DNA of 16,584 nucleotides from assembly GCA_018660965.1 (NCBI GenBank), contig JABJJH010000052.1:1-16584 (forward strand). The letters are read 5' to 3'. This DNA is from Rhodospirillaceae bacterium. Its GTDB lineage: Bacteria > Pseudomonadota > Alphaproteobacteria > UBA8366 > GCA-2717185. A program made the translations under genes and the position numbers. Below the pieces are notes generated by a model, which saw only the letters and a program-made list of their open reading frames with translations, made no database searches and was not told where the DNA came from. Below are positions 1 through 7,126 of this stretch, in pieces (position 1 is the first letter of the stretch; each line of letters opens with the position of its first letter).

Positions 1-12
1 CAAGAAAAATCG

Positions 13-89
13 TGGCGCGCCCGAGAGGAGTCGAACCCCTAACCTCCTGATCCGTAGTCAGACGCTCTATCCAATTGAGCTACGGGCGC
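13..89 (-). tRNA. tRNA-Arg (anticodon ACG)
   Basis: Read on the minus strand this folds as a complete cloverleaf. The acceptor stem is GCGCCCG paired with CGGGCGC, the D arm is closed by GCTC/GAGC, and the anticodon loop CTACGGA gives anticodon ACG. The T arm contains GGTTCGA. The discriminator base is G and the terminal CCA is encoded (plus-strand 13-15). ACG, read as ICG after deamination, decodes the CGU/CGC/CGA arginine codons. Immediately after the CCA the minus strand has a short T run (ATTTTTC), which could help transcription end. Confidence 0.97.
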
Positions 90-104
90 ACGGCGGGTTG
101 CGTG

Positions 105-236
105 TTAAACGCCGCCCGCGTAATTCAGGCTGCGGAACCTACTCAAAGGCGGGCGCCGCCGCAAGCCCCAAAACACAGGATTTTCATATTGTCTCGGATT
201 GTCGAAATGCCGCTTGTCGGTTACGAAGGCCTCCAT
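105..236 (-). CDS. Possible small ORF, 43 aa, upstream of the tRNA
   Basis: A minus-strand ATG is preceded by GGAGGA at 5-base spacing and opens a 43-codon frame, starting MEAFVTDKRHF and ending LNYAGGV. It stops 15 bases before the tRNA-Arg. The product is basic with an Arg-rich middle (GLRRRPP) and shows no membrane segment. I do not recognise it. The good Shine-Dalgarno match is the only positive evidence; a chance ORF in a 255-base gap is a serious alternative. It also overlaps, on the opposite strand, a candidate promoter for the lipoprotein gene. Confidence 0.3.
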   Translation of the reverse strand: MEAFVTDKRHFDNPRQYENPVFWGLRRRPPLSRFRSLNYAGGV

Positions 237-242
237 TATTAT
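214..242 (+). promoter_or_regulatory. Candidate sigma70-type promoter for the lipoprotein gene
   Basis: TTGTCG (214-219) and TATTAT (237-242) are separated by exactly 17 bases, about 100 bases upstream of the lipoprotein ATG. The -10 matches the consensus at five of six positions; the -35 has the key TTG. The assignment rests on pattern match and position only. Confidence 0.35.
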
Positions 243-344
243 CCTCCGAAAGAATACTTAGGAGTTTTGCGTGAATTCGGGCTAAACAAGCAACACGCAT
301 GTAATAATATCGCTCAATCATTTTTGTCGGGGCAAAGTATTCGT

Positions 345-1526
345 ATGAAATTCAGCCGGGTGTACACCGTATTAATCGGCGCCGCGATCGGCCTTGCCGG
401 TTGTGAAACCGCGGACGAGGCTCTTTGGCCGAGCCTGTCCGGAGTCGCGCCTTCCGCGCCGCAGAAAGCAGCGGCGCCGGAACGCAAGCCTTTGCGGATC
501 AATATTCCAGAACCCAAGCGCGCGGAAACGCCAACCGCCAACGTCGCGCCGGTGATGGCCAACATGGCCGCGCCCGACGCTTCTGCGGCGGCGCTCGACT
601 CGTTTCAAACTACGGGCACCTTCGTTGGCAAGAAGGTCGGGCAAATGCACACCGACCTGCGCAAACTACAGACCGCCGTCACCGCCTTGAATGGGCGCAT
701 GCGGACGATCTCCAACGTAAATGCCGCAGCGTCGCAAAACTATCACGCCCTCGTTGCGGAAATGAATGGTCAGTTGCAGGTCGGCACAACGCCCGGCAAC
801 CCCGTCATGGTCAAAAAATGGAACGACGCGCAGCAACGCCTTGAGGCCATCGCGGAAAGTCTGAACCGGATGGATACGCTGTCGAACGATTCGGCGGGCG
901 AAGCCGGATTGGCGGCGTGGCTGCTGGACAGCGTGCGGGCGACCTTCGCGCTTAGCGGCGCGGTCGACGAAGATCACCGGCAATTGAGAATTCTGGAAGA
1001 CGAGGTAAACCGCACGATCGTGCTGATCGACCGGCTGCTCAACGAATTGAGCGAGGATATTTCGCGCCAGAGCACCTATGTCGGCAACGAACGCCGCAAT
1101 ATGACAACCATGTCGTTGGCGGTGAAGAACGGCGAACTGTACGGCACCAGTCTGGTGAACCGGGCGTTTGCGCAAAGCCAGGCCCTGGCGAGCGCGGCGT
1201 CGCAATCGGCGGGCCCCCGCCCCGGCGACCGGGCGTTGGTGGTGATTCGCTTTGACCGGCCAAACGTGAACTACCAACAGGCGTTGTACAATGCGGTCAG
1301 CCGCGCGCTGGAACGGAAACCCACCGCGTCGTTCGATATTCTGGCGGTTAGTCCGCAACGGGGCAGTCCGGCGCAAATCGCGTTGAGCGGCACCCAGGCG
1401 AAGCGTGACGCGGAAGGCGTCTTGCGCGCGCTCGCCGATATGGGATTGCCGCCGAACCGGGTGAAGCTGTCATCCTCCGCCAGCCCAAATTCGGAATCCA
1501 ACGAGGTTCACATCTTCGTCCGTTAA
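345..1526 (+). CDS. Outer-membrane-type lipoprotein with helical middle and C-terminal alpha/beta domain
   Basis: The frame is open from position 75, but the real start is taken as the ATG at 345. From there the product (393 aa) begins with a classic lipoprotein signal: a basic n-region (MKFSR), a hydrophobic stretch and the lipobox LAGC with Cys20. Glu follows the Cys, so retention in the inner membrane by an Asp+2 rule is not expected. Residues 25-85 are Pro/Ala-rich, like a periplasmic linker. Residues about 90-275 are predicted long helices, probably coiled coil, with conserved-looking blocks GTTPGNPVMV (147-156) and SGAVDEDHRQLRILEDEVNR (204-223). Residues about 296-393 (ALVVIRFDRPNVNY to EVHIFVR) resemble an alternating alpha/beta fold somewhat like an OmpA-type domain, though I cannot see the peptidoglycan-binding residues with confidence. 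I recall similar unnamed alphaproteobacterial proteins. A cell-envelope role is inferred; the exact function is unknown. Confidence 0.85.
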   Translation: MKFSRVYTVLIGAAIGLAGCETADEALWPSLSGVAPSAPQKAAAPERKPLRINIPEPKRAETPTANVAPVMANMAAPDASAAALDSFQTTGTFVGKKVGQMHTDLRKLQTAVTALNGRMRTISNVNAAASQNYHALVAEMNGQLQVGTTPGNPVMVKKWNDAQQRLEAIAESLNRMDTLSNDSAGEAGLAAWLLDSVRATFALSGAVDEDHRQLRILEDEVNRTIVLIDRLLNELSEDISRQSTYVGNERRNMTTMSLAVKNGELYGTSLVNRAFAQSQALASAASQSAGPRPGDRALVVIRFDRPNVNYQQALYNAVSRALERKPTASFDILAVSPQRGSPAQIALSGTQAKRDAEGVLRALADMGLPPNRVKLSSSASPNSESNEVHIFVR

Positions 1527-1591
1527 GAGGATCGGCCCCAAATCAGGGAAACTCCAAAGCGACACGCGCTTGGAATAGGGGTGAGCCCGTC

Positions 1592-2554
1592 ATGCAAACA
1601 CGACGTCTTGGGAACCTTTGGCCGGTCAGCGCCTTGACGCTTGGTGGCGGCGGGATCGGCCAACTTTGGGGGAAGACCACGCGCGAAGAATGCGTCGCCG
1701 TCACCCGCGCGGCGGTGGACGGCGGCGTTAGCCTGCTCGACATGGCGCCGGCTTATGGTCAGGGCGAAGCCGAACGCGTCATCGGCGCGGCCTTTGACGG
1801 CGCCTTGCCGGACGGCGTCCGCATCACCACCAAATGCCGCCTCGGCTCCCCCAAACCCGGCGAAGTCGACGCCGCGTTGACCAAAAGCCTTAATGAAAGC
1901 CTCGCGCGGATGCGGTTGGACCGTGTCGATGTTTTCATCCTGCACTCCAACATTATCCCCGACGACTACGACGCCAGCGCCTATTCGGATCGTCCCGCGA
2001 CGCGCTGGGCGACCTATGCGGAAGAATTTCGCCGCGCTTGCGAGAAACTGGTCGCGCAAGGCCGCATCGGCGCCTGGGGGATCACCGGGATCGGTATTCC
2101 CGATCAAGTCATTCAAGCGCTCGCAGACTCGCCCAAACCGGGGATTGTTCAGTGCATCGCCAATCCGGTCAATTCTGTCGGAGAGCTTCAGTACTACGCA
2201 GGGCCAACCCGCGCCCGTGACATTATCGCTTCGGCGAATGCCCATGGCGTTGGCGTGATGGGCATTCGCGCCGTTCAGGGCGGCGCATTCACCGATAAAT
2301 TGGATCGCGCCTTGCCGGAAGACCATGGCGTCGTCATCGATTTTCACCGCGCCGTTCGATTCCGGGCGCTCGCCTCGGAACTCGGCCAATCCGCCGCCGC
2401 CCTCGCGCACCGCTATGCGCTAACCATGAACGGCGTCGACACGGTCGTCCTGGGCGTGAAGAACCGCGTGGAGTTAACGGATTGCCTGAACGCGGAAGCG
2501 GCGGGCCCGCTGGACGCCGAATTAATGGCGCGCATCGAAGCGTCGTTCGCATAG
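1592..2554 (+). CDS. Aldo/keto reductase family oxidoreductase
   Basis: A 320-aa (beta/alpha)8-barrel NAD(P)H-dependent reductase of the size usual for the family, expected to be cytosolic. The catalytic tetrad is visible: Asp50 and Tyr55 in LLDMAPAYGQGE, Lys81 in ITTKCRLG and His118 in VDVFILHSN. The N-terminus RRLGNLWPVSALTLGGGGIG is the usual first strand of the barrel. The C-terminal part (VVLGVKNRVELTDCLNA, near 290) corresponds to the NADP-binding end seen in the family. The probable ribosome site is the G-rich stretch AGGGGTGAG just before the ATG. The gene follows the lipoprotein gene by 65 bases and precedes a CMD protein and an HCCA-isomerase-like gene on the same strand, so it may reduce an aldehyde, ketone or quinone in a catabolic or detoxifying setting. 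The substrate cannot be read from sequence. Confidence 0.92.
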   Translation: MQTRRLGNLWPVSALTLGGGGIGQLWGKTTREECVAVTRAAVDGGVSLLDMAPAYGQGEAERVIGAAFDGALPDGVRITTKCRLGSPKPGEVDAALTKSLNESLARMRLDRVDVFILHSNIIPDDYDASAYSDRPATRWATYAEEFRRACEKLVAQGRIGAWGITGIGIPDQVIQALADSPKPGIVQCIANPVNSVGELQYYAGPTRARDIIASANAHGVGVMGIRAVQGGAFTDKLDRALPEDHGVVIDFHRAVRFRALASELGQSAAALAHRYALTMNGVDTVVLGVKNRVELTDCLNAEAAGPLDAELMARIEASFA

Positions 2555-2683
2555 CAGATCATTCGCCGCCCGCCTTGCCCCCGCCAGCTTTTCCGACGCC
2601 ATCTTGCCGCAACGCCGCGAACGGTCCACACTTTGTAAAGAGTTCAACCATCTTGGCCTGTAACCGTTAGCGGGGAGACTGAA

Positions 2684-3232
2684 ATGACGCGCCTCAAGGT
2701 TCTGCAACGCGACGATATGAACGACGAACAACGTCAGGTTTGCGATGAAATCGAAGCATCGGGCGGACGGGTGCGCGGCGGGCCATATTGGGCCTATATC
2801 CGCAATCCTAAATTCATGGCCCTTCATCAAGGTATGAGCGACTACATGCGCGGGTGCCCGCTGACCGGACGTGAACGCCAAATCGCCGTGCTCGCCGTCG
2901 TGCGGCACTGGGACGCGCATTACCCCTGGGCGGTTCAGGTGCGCGCCTCGCATGCCGAAAACCTGGATCAGGACATCATCGATACGATCAACGCCCGTAA
3001 ACGCCCGAACTTGAACGACCCCGGCGAACAGGCCGCCTATGATCTGGCGTCCGAACTGGCAGCAAATAAAAGAGTGAGCGAGGATACCTACGCCAGGGCG
3101 GAAAAAATATTCGGCGAGAAAAAACTGGTCGATCTGGTGGCGGGCGTCGGGTTCTTTTCCATGGTGTGCTGCACGGCCAACGCCTTTGACATCACCCCGC
3201 CCGACGACGCGCCCGCCCGGCTACTGGACTAA
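2684..3232 (+). CDS. Carboxymuconolactone decarboxylase (CMD/AhpD-like) family protein
   Basis: This 182-aa all-helical protein fits the CMD family. The core helix block is LTGRERQIAVLAVVRHWDAHYPWAVQVRAS (residues 60-89), where family members carry E-x-x-H/W residues, and the C-terminal helix is KLVDLVAGVGFFSMVCCTANAFDI. The peroxidase CxxC motif of AhpD is absent from the expected position (HYPWAV instead), so AhpD-type peroxidase activity is unlikely. A CC pair exists at 162-163 but not as CxxC. The start has a good Shine-Dalgarno GGGGAG before ATGACGCG. The stop lies 5 bases from the next start, so this gene and the HCCA-isomerase-like gene are almost certainly co-transcribed. The function may be decarboxylation or lactone handling in aromatic catabolism, but many CMD proteins remain uncharacterised. 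Confidence 0.88.
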   Translation: MTRLKVLQRDDMNDEQRQVCDEIEASGGRVRGGPYWAYIRNPKFMALHQGMSDYMRGCPLTGRERQIAVLAVVRHWDAHYPWAVQVRASHAENLDQDIIDTINARKRPNLNDPGEQAAYDLASELAANKRVSEDTYARAEKIFGEKKLVDLVAGVGFFSMVCCTANAFDITPPDDAPARLLD

Positions 3233-3237
3233 CCCCG

Positions 3238-3882
3238 ATGCCCCGCACCGCCGATTGGTATTTCGACTATCTGTCGCCTTACGCCTACCTGCAGTTCGAA
3301 TCCTTCGCGCGTTTGCCGGACGATTTGGAGGTCACGCTGAAACCGGTTCTGTTCGCCGGGTTGCTGGGATATTGGGACAATCTGGGACCCGCCGAAATAC
3401 CGGCGAAGCGGCGCCAGACCTACCGCTATTGCCATTGGTTGGCGGGCAAGCGGGGCGTGCCGTTCAAGGCGCCGCCGCGCCACCCGTTCAATCCATTGGC
3501 GGTCTTGCGGTTGACCCTGGCGCTGGAATCAACACCCACCGCCGTGCACGCCATCTTTCGCCATATCTGGGGCGACGGAAAGGATGCGCAGGACCCGGCG
3601 GTGCTGGCGAAGCTCGCCGCGTCCCTTGGCGTCGATGACCTGGGCGCGCGCATCAACGACCCGTCGGTAAAACAACAACTGCGCGACAACACCGATGAAG
3701 CAGTCCGGCGCGGCGTCTTCGGCATCCCGACGTTTGTCATGAATGACGAAGTGTTCTGGGGCGATGATTTGACCGACATGTTTCTAGAATATCTGGACAA
3801 CCCGGCCTTGCTGGAACAAAACGAAATGGGCCGCCTGGCGGATCTGCCAACGGCGGCCCAACGCAAGGAAAGCCGATTGTAA
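3238..3882 (+). CDS. 2-hydroxychromene-2-carboxylate isomerase-like / kappa-class GST (DsbA-fold) protein
   Basis: A 214-aa thioredoxin-fold protein with a helical insertion. The N-terminal motif WYFDYLSPYAYLQFE (7-21) is the HCCA-isomerase/kappa-GST signature; Ser13 is where the glutathione-activating serine sits in the family. KPVLFAGLLGYWDN (36-48) and RRGVFGIPTFVMNDEVFWGDD (157-177, with the cis-Pro164 after Ile) are also typical. The family uses glutathione to isomerise hydroxychromene carboxylates in naphthalene-type aromatic degradation, or acts as a kappa GST. No ring-cleavage dioxygenase is visible nearby, so the naphthalene-pathway role is not supported by context. A general GSH-dependent isomerase or transferase role, paired with the CMD protein just upstream, is the safer reading. 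The 3' end converges on the alpha/beta hydrolase gene with an 8-base gap. Confidence 0.9.
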   Translation: MPRTADWYFDYLSPYAYLQFESFARLPDDLEVTLKPVLFAGLLGYWDNLGPAEIPAKRRQTYRYCHWLAGKRGVPFKAPPRHPFNPLAVLRLTLALESTPTAVHAIFRHIWGDGKDAQDPAVLAKLAASLGVDDLGARINDPSVKQQLRDNTDEAVRRGVFGIPTFVMNDEVFWGDDLTDMFLEYLDNPALLEQNEMGRLADLPTAAQRKESRL

Positions 3883-3890
3883 ACGGGCTC

Positions 3891-4730
3891 TTAGGCGAAT
3901 TGCCGGGCGATGAAATCCTTCATCATCGCAATCGCGCGGTCGGTTTCCGGTCCGGGGTCGCGTGTGAAGGCGTGCGGCAGGCCGGGGAATAATTCGCGTT
4001 CGACCGACCCGCCGGCGGCGCGGTAGCTCTCAACAAAATTTTCTGAAATGCTCAGTGGGACATTGGAGTCCGCCGTGCCCTGCAGGATAATCATCGGCGG
4101 CGTGTGCGTCTGCTCGCCGCGTTCCAGAACCAGTTGCGGATTGCCTTCGCGCATGATGTCTTCGGTCCCAAAATAGTTTTCCGAAGATTTCATCAACCGG
4201 TCCTCGCCGGAAGTTTTCGCGTAGAGATACCGCGCATGGGAATCGAGAACCGGCCATCCAGTGATGGCGTAGCGCACGCTGGCGTCATAACCGCCGGGCG
4301 CCTTTAGCGAAGCGTAGCGGGGGTCATTGGGTCGCAGCGCGCTGGACACCAGGGTGTGGCCGCCGCTGGATGTGCCCAAGGCGCCGACGCTGTCGGGATC
4401 GGCGTTTAGATCGGCGGCGCGGGCCTTCAACCAGCGCGTTCCGTAATTCGCATCGATGATCTGGGCGGGATAGGGGTAGTCGGGCGCCTGACGGAACTCA
4501 ATGGCCGCGACCACCATGCCCGACGCCGCGATGGCGTGGTCGACGGCTTCGTTGTTCAGGTAGCTGCCCGTGCTCCACGCGCCGCCATGGACGTCCAGCA
4601 TGGCGGGAAACGGCCCCGCGCCCTGCGGTTGGTACAAGCGGACCGGCCATTCACCGCCTTCATTGGTGTTGTAGATTTCTTCGGTAACGCTGACTTCGTA
4701 AGCGGCGTTCGGATCATAGGTAACGGGCAT
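3891..4730 (-). CDS. Alpha/beta hydrolase (esterase/lipase-like)
   Basis: A 279-aa protein with the full alpha/beta-hydrolase toolkit: oxyanion-hole motif HGGAW (48-52), nucleophile elbow GTSSG with Ser121, Asp221 in GTADSNVP and His253 in LPHAF. HGG plus this layout resembles the hormone-sensitive-lipase / BD-FAE-like carboxylesterase group, which cleaves short-chain or acyl esters in the cytosol. No signal peptide is visible. It is the last gene of a three-gene minus-strand unit, starting 17 bases after the oxygenase stop. The ribosome site is modest (AGAAAG). In this context it might release a carboxylate or alcohol that the neighbouring oxygenase makes or uses, but the substrate is unknown. 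Confidence 0.92.
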   Translation of the reverse strand: MPVTYDPNAAYEVSVTEEIYNTNEGGEWPVRLYQPQGAGPFPAMLDVHGGAWSTGSYLNNEAVDHAIAASGMVVAAIEFRQAPDYPYPAQIIDANYGTRWLKARAADLNADPDSVGALGTSSGGHTLVSSALRPNDPRYASLKAPGGYDASVRYAITGWPVLDSHARYLYAKTSGEDRLMKSSENYFGTEDIMREGNPQLVLERGEQTHTPPMIILQGTADSNVPLSISENFVESYRAAGGSVERELFPGLPHAFTRDPGPETDRAIAMMKDFIARQFA

Positions 4731-4747
4731 TATGGTTTCTTTCTAAA

Positions 4748-5557
4748 TTAAGAGACGGTCACCGAGGCCAAAAGCGCATCGTCGGCGACCGTTTCCATCG
4801 GCGTCCAGTTGCGCGACCGAACATAATCGGGGCGCGGTTGTTCCACATCGGCGGGGCGGTTCTTGACCGTGTTGAAACAGAAATACGCCTGCCACCGGTC
4901 CTGCGCCGACAAATTGTGACCGGACGCGTGCAGCAGATTACAGTGAAAGATCGCCGCTGTTCCGGCCTTGCCGTCGACGCGGATCGGGTCGGGATAGCGT
5001 TTGATCATATCCTTCATCGCCGTCGGTCCCACCGCCCATAACTTGTAAGCGGTTTTGTCGTCCCAATAGGGGTCCTTCCGACCTTCCCGGTGACTGCCGG
5101 GCAACAGATGCAGACAGCCGCTGAACTCCGTCGCGTCATCCAGCAGAACCGCCAAAGTCGCCATGTCGGGCCGCGCGATGCCGTCCAGACGCCAGGACCC
5201 GAAATCCTGATGCCATGGCCAGGCCGTGCCTTCGATGGCGGCCTTCATGTTGACCTTGCAATGGTGCAGATACAGCGCATCGTCGCCCAACACCTGCTGG
5301 GCGACGCGCAGAACCCGGGGCGAACGCGACGCGGCGCGGTACGCGGACGACGCGGTCGGGCCGTCGGCTTCATGCAGGCGGAACATGGATTTCGCCAACT
5401 GGGCTTCGCCTTCCCGGAAAATACACTCGGCGTCAATTTGGGACACCCGCGCAGCTTCCGCCTTCAACACGGCGGTTTCCTCGGGGGAGAACAGCTCTGG
5501 GAAAATCAGATAGCCGTCTTCTTCGAATTGCGCGATCTGTTCAGGCGTCAGTTCCAT
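4748..5557 (-). CDS. Phytanoyl-CoA dioxygenase (PhyH) family Fe(II)/2-oxoglutarate oxygenase
   Basis: The frame extends upstream to 5650, but the ATG at 5557 is chosen. It has GGGAGG 8 bases upstream and lies 29 bases after the preceding gene's stop, while the longer form would overlap that gene. The product is 269 aa. The N-terminus IAQFEEDGYLIFPELFSPEE is the standard PhyH opening. The iron facial triad is H116 and D118 (WPWHQDFGSW) with H210 (CNLLHASGHN) as the distal histidine; R221 is placed to bind the 2-oxoglutarate carboxylate. GCLHLLPGSHREG (148-160) is the usual substrate-loop motif. The WHxDFxxW pattern is close to that of ectoine hydroxylase (EctD), yet no ectABC genes are present. 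It probably hydroxylates a small metabolite; the substrate is unknown. Middle gene of the TTC38-like/oxygenase/hydrolase unit. Confidence 0.93.
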   Translation of the reverse strand: MELTPEQIAQFEEDGYLIFPELFSPEETAVLKAEAARVSQIDAECIFREGEAQLAKSMFRLHEADGPTASSAYRAASRSPRVLRVAQQVLGDDALYLHHCKVNMKAAIEGTAWPWHQDFGSWRLDGIARPDMATLAVLLDDATEFSGCLHLLPGSHREGRKDPYWDDKTAYKLWAVGPTAMKDMIKRYPDPIRVDGKAGTAAIFHCNLLHASGHNLSAQDRWQAYFCFNTVKNRPADVEQPRPDYVRSRNWTPMETVADDALLASVTVS

Positions 5558-5586
5558 GAGATTGTCCTCCCGATTCGCTTTTACCG

Positions 5587-6978
5587 TCAGGCGGCCAATA
5601 ACGCGGCGGCCTTGGCGCGCGCCGAATCCGCGTCTGCGGACGCGCCGCATTTCGCCAATGTTTCAGCAAAGGTTTTCCAGGTCGGACCGCTCGTCGGGTT
5701 GGCGGCGGTCCGTTCCGCCAGCAAGGCGCGGGCCAGCTCGTTCTGGTTGTCCTTGATAGCGGCGTGGATGAACATCCGCACCCACACATCGCGTTGCGCC
5801 CAACTGCCACCCAGAGGCCGCATTTCATACCGGGCGCCGCGCATGATATCCACGACCCGGGCGTAATTCTTATCGCCATGGGCGATGATCGCTTCGGCGA
5901 CGGGAATCCCGGCGTTGCGGTAGGTATCAGCGACGGTGACGCCTTTGGTCGCCGAGTCTTCGCAAAACGCCCGCATGGAGTTCACCATCGCCACCGCATC
6001 GTCGCGCCGTCCATCCATGGTCAGCGCCATGACGTAGTGCATATCATTGAAAGGCCGCAGTCGTTCGTCGATGCGCGTGGCGCAGACCTCGGCGATGGAC
6101 GACCAGCGATCACCGACGTCCAGCCCCAACATGTCGAGGCGCATCAACATGGCCGACGCGTTGCAGATGTCGGTGTTGTCCTCCGACGGTTCCGTCCAGA
6201 ACTGATTGTCATACGCGTTCATGACGGCGTCGAACTGTTCCAGTTCCAGGTAACAAAGCGCGCGATGCCACCAGATGTGATGGGCGAAAATACCGCGCTC
6301 GCGCCACGCGTCTTCATGGCTGTCCACCCACTTGATTCCGTCCTGTCGGCGTCCCTGCATTTCCAACACATGCGCCACGGCGTGCCCGGCCCAGATATCA
6401 TTTTCATTGATCTCGACCGCCTTGCGTCCCAGCGGTTCAGCTTGCGCGTAGTCGCCGTTTTCTTCCAGCGAGAACGCACGGCACCCCAGCACATAACCGT
6501 ATCCGGGAATATCAGGCGCCCAGCGCGGCATGAGGCGCGCCATCGAGTCGCGCATTTGCGGCAAATCGCCGAGGAAAAAATGCAGGAAATGGGCCAACCG
6601 CAACGCCAACATGTCATGTGGATGATCCACCAGGATTGATTCCCATATCGCGGTGGTCCCGCGCAAATCCCCTGCGCACCACGCCGCCAACGCCTTGACG
6701 TGTTTTTGTTCCCGGTCGGTCCCTGCCGGCGCCAGGGCTTCGGCCTTGGCGAGAGCGTCGTGGCTTTGCGCGGTCAGCCGCGCGAGCGAGGGCAGACGCA
6801 TGAAGTATCCGCGCAGGCATTGCCCCATGATCATGTCGGGATCGACATCGGCGATCCGCTTCAACAACAAGGCGGCGTCGCGACCCGACGCCAGAAATTC
6901 GTCAACGCTGGCGTCGAAAGCGTCGACCGCCGCCTGACTCGCCGCCGTGATGGGAAGGCCACGCTTATCGTGATGCAA
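5587..6978 (-). CDS. TTC38-like tetratricopeptide repeat protein, TTG start
   Basis: A 463-aa protein that matches, from memory, the animal and bacterial TTC38 (tetratricopeptide repeat protein 38) family along its whole length, including family length (about 465 aa). Shared blocks are ADVDPDMIMG (43-52), HPHDMLALRLAH (119-130), MRDSMARLMPRWAPDIPGYG (142-161), HAVAHVLEMQGR (199-210), HHIWWHRAL (233-241), FNDMHYVMAL (310-319) and GGSWAQRDVW (390-399). Helical TPR-like repeats fill 70-340. The start codon is TTG at 6978: AGGAG lies 7 bases upstream and the next in-frame ATG is only at residue 49, inside a conserved block. No signal peptide is seen, so it is probably cytosolic. It is first in a minus-strand unit with the oxygenase and hydrolase. 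The family has no settled biochemical function; a scaffold role is the default, but the conserved His clusters allow an enzymatic or metal-binding role. Confidence 0.9.
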   Translation of the reverse strand: MHHDKRGLPITAASQAAVDAFDASVDEFLASGRDAALLLKRIADVDPDMIMGQCLRGYFMRLPSLARLTAQSHDALAKAEALAPAGTDREQKHVKALAAWCAGDLRGTTAIWESILVDHPHDMLALRLAHFLHFFLGDLPQMRDSMARLMPRWAPDIPGYGYVLGCRAFSLEENGDYAQAEPLGRKAVEINENDIWAGHAVAHVLEMQGRRQDGIKWVDSHEDAWRERGIFAHHIWWHRALCYLELEQFDAVMNAYDNQFWTEPSEDNTDICNASAMLMRLDMLGLDVGDRWSSIAEVCATRIDERLRPFNDMHYVMALTMDGRRDDAVAMVNSMRAFCEDSATKGVTVADTYRNAGIPVAEAIIAHGDKNYARVVDIMRGARYEMRPLGGSWAQRDVWVRMFIHAAIKDNQNELARALLAERTAANPTSGPTWKTFAETLAKCGASADADSARAKAAALLAA

Positions 6979-7067
6979 TGGAAGTCTCCTGTTCGGACAA
7001 TCGGTATGACGTTAATGGGCGCAACCCTAGCAAGGAAGGAAACGCCAAGTCGAGTCGAATGGCTGTG

Positions 7068-7095
7068 TTTACTTGTCTAGGCCAACGGCTACACT
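7068..7095 (+). promoter_or_regulatory. Weak candidate promoter for the CoA-transferase gene
   Basis: TTTACT (7068-7073) and TACACT (7090-7095) with a 16-base spacer lie in the 148-base divergent gap, about 30 bases before the ATG at 7127. Each hexamer matches the sigma70 consensus at four of six positions. The gap must hold promoters in both directions; I could not pick a convincing minus-strand one. Confidence 0.28.
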
Positions 7096-7126
7096 TGGCG
7101 CTCTCATAAAACGAAGGTGACGACAC

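Noticed and set aside
75..344. Upstream extension of the lipoprotein frame (90 extra codons)
   Set aside because: It would overlap the tRNA-Arg and place the lipoprotein signal and lipobox in the middle of the protein.
1523..2410. Minus-strand open frame opposite the aldo/keto reductase
   Set aside because: The plus strand has the full catalytic tetrad; the minus product is low in motif content.
2559..2651. 30-codon minus-strand ORF in the AKR-CMD gap (ends GGGKAGGE)
   Set aside because: No convincing ribosome site, very short, Gly/Lys-rich tail; insufficient to call.
5558..5650. Upstream extension of the PhyH oxygenase frame
   Set aside because: It overlaps the end of the TTC38-like gene, is Arg-rich and unlike the family N-terminus, while the ATG at 5557 has a strong GGGAGG site.
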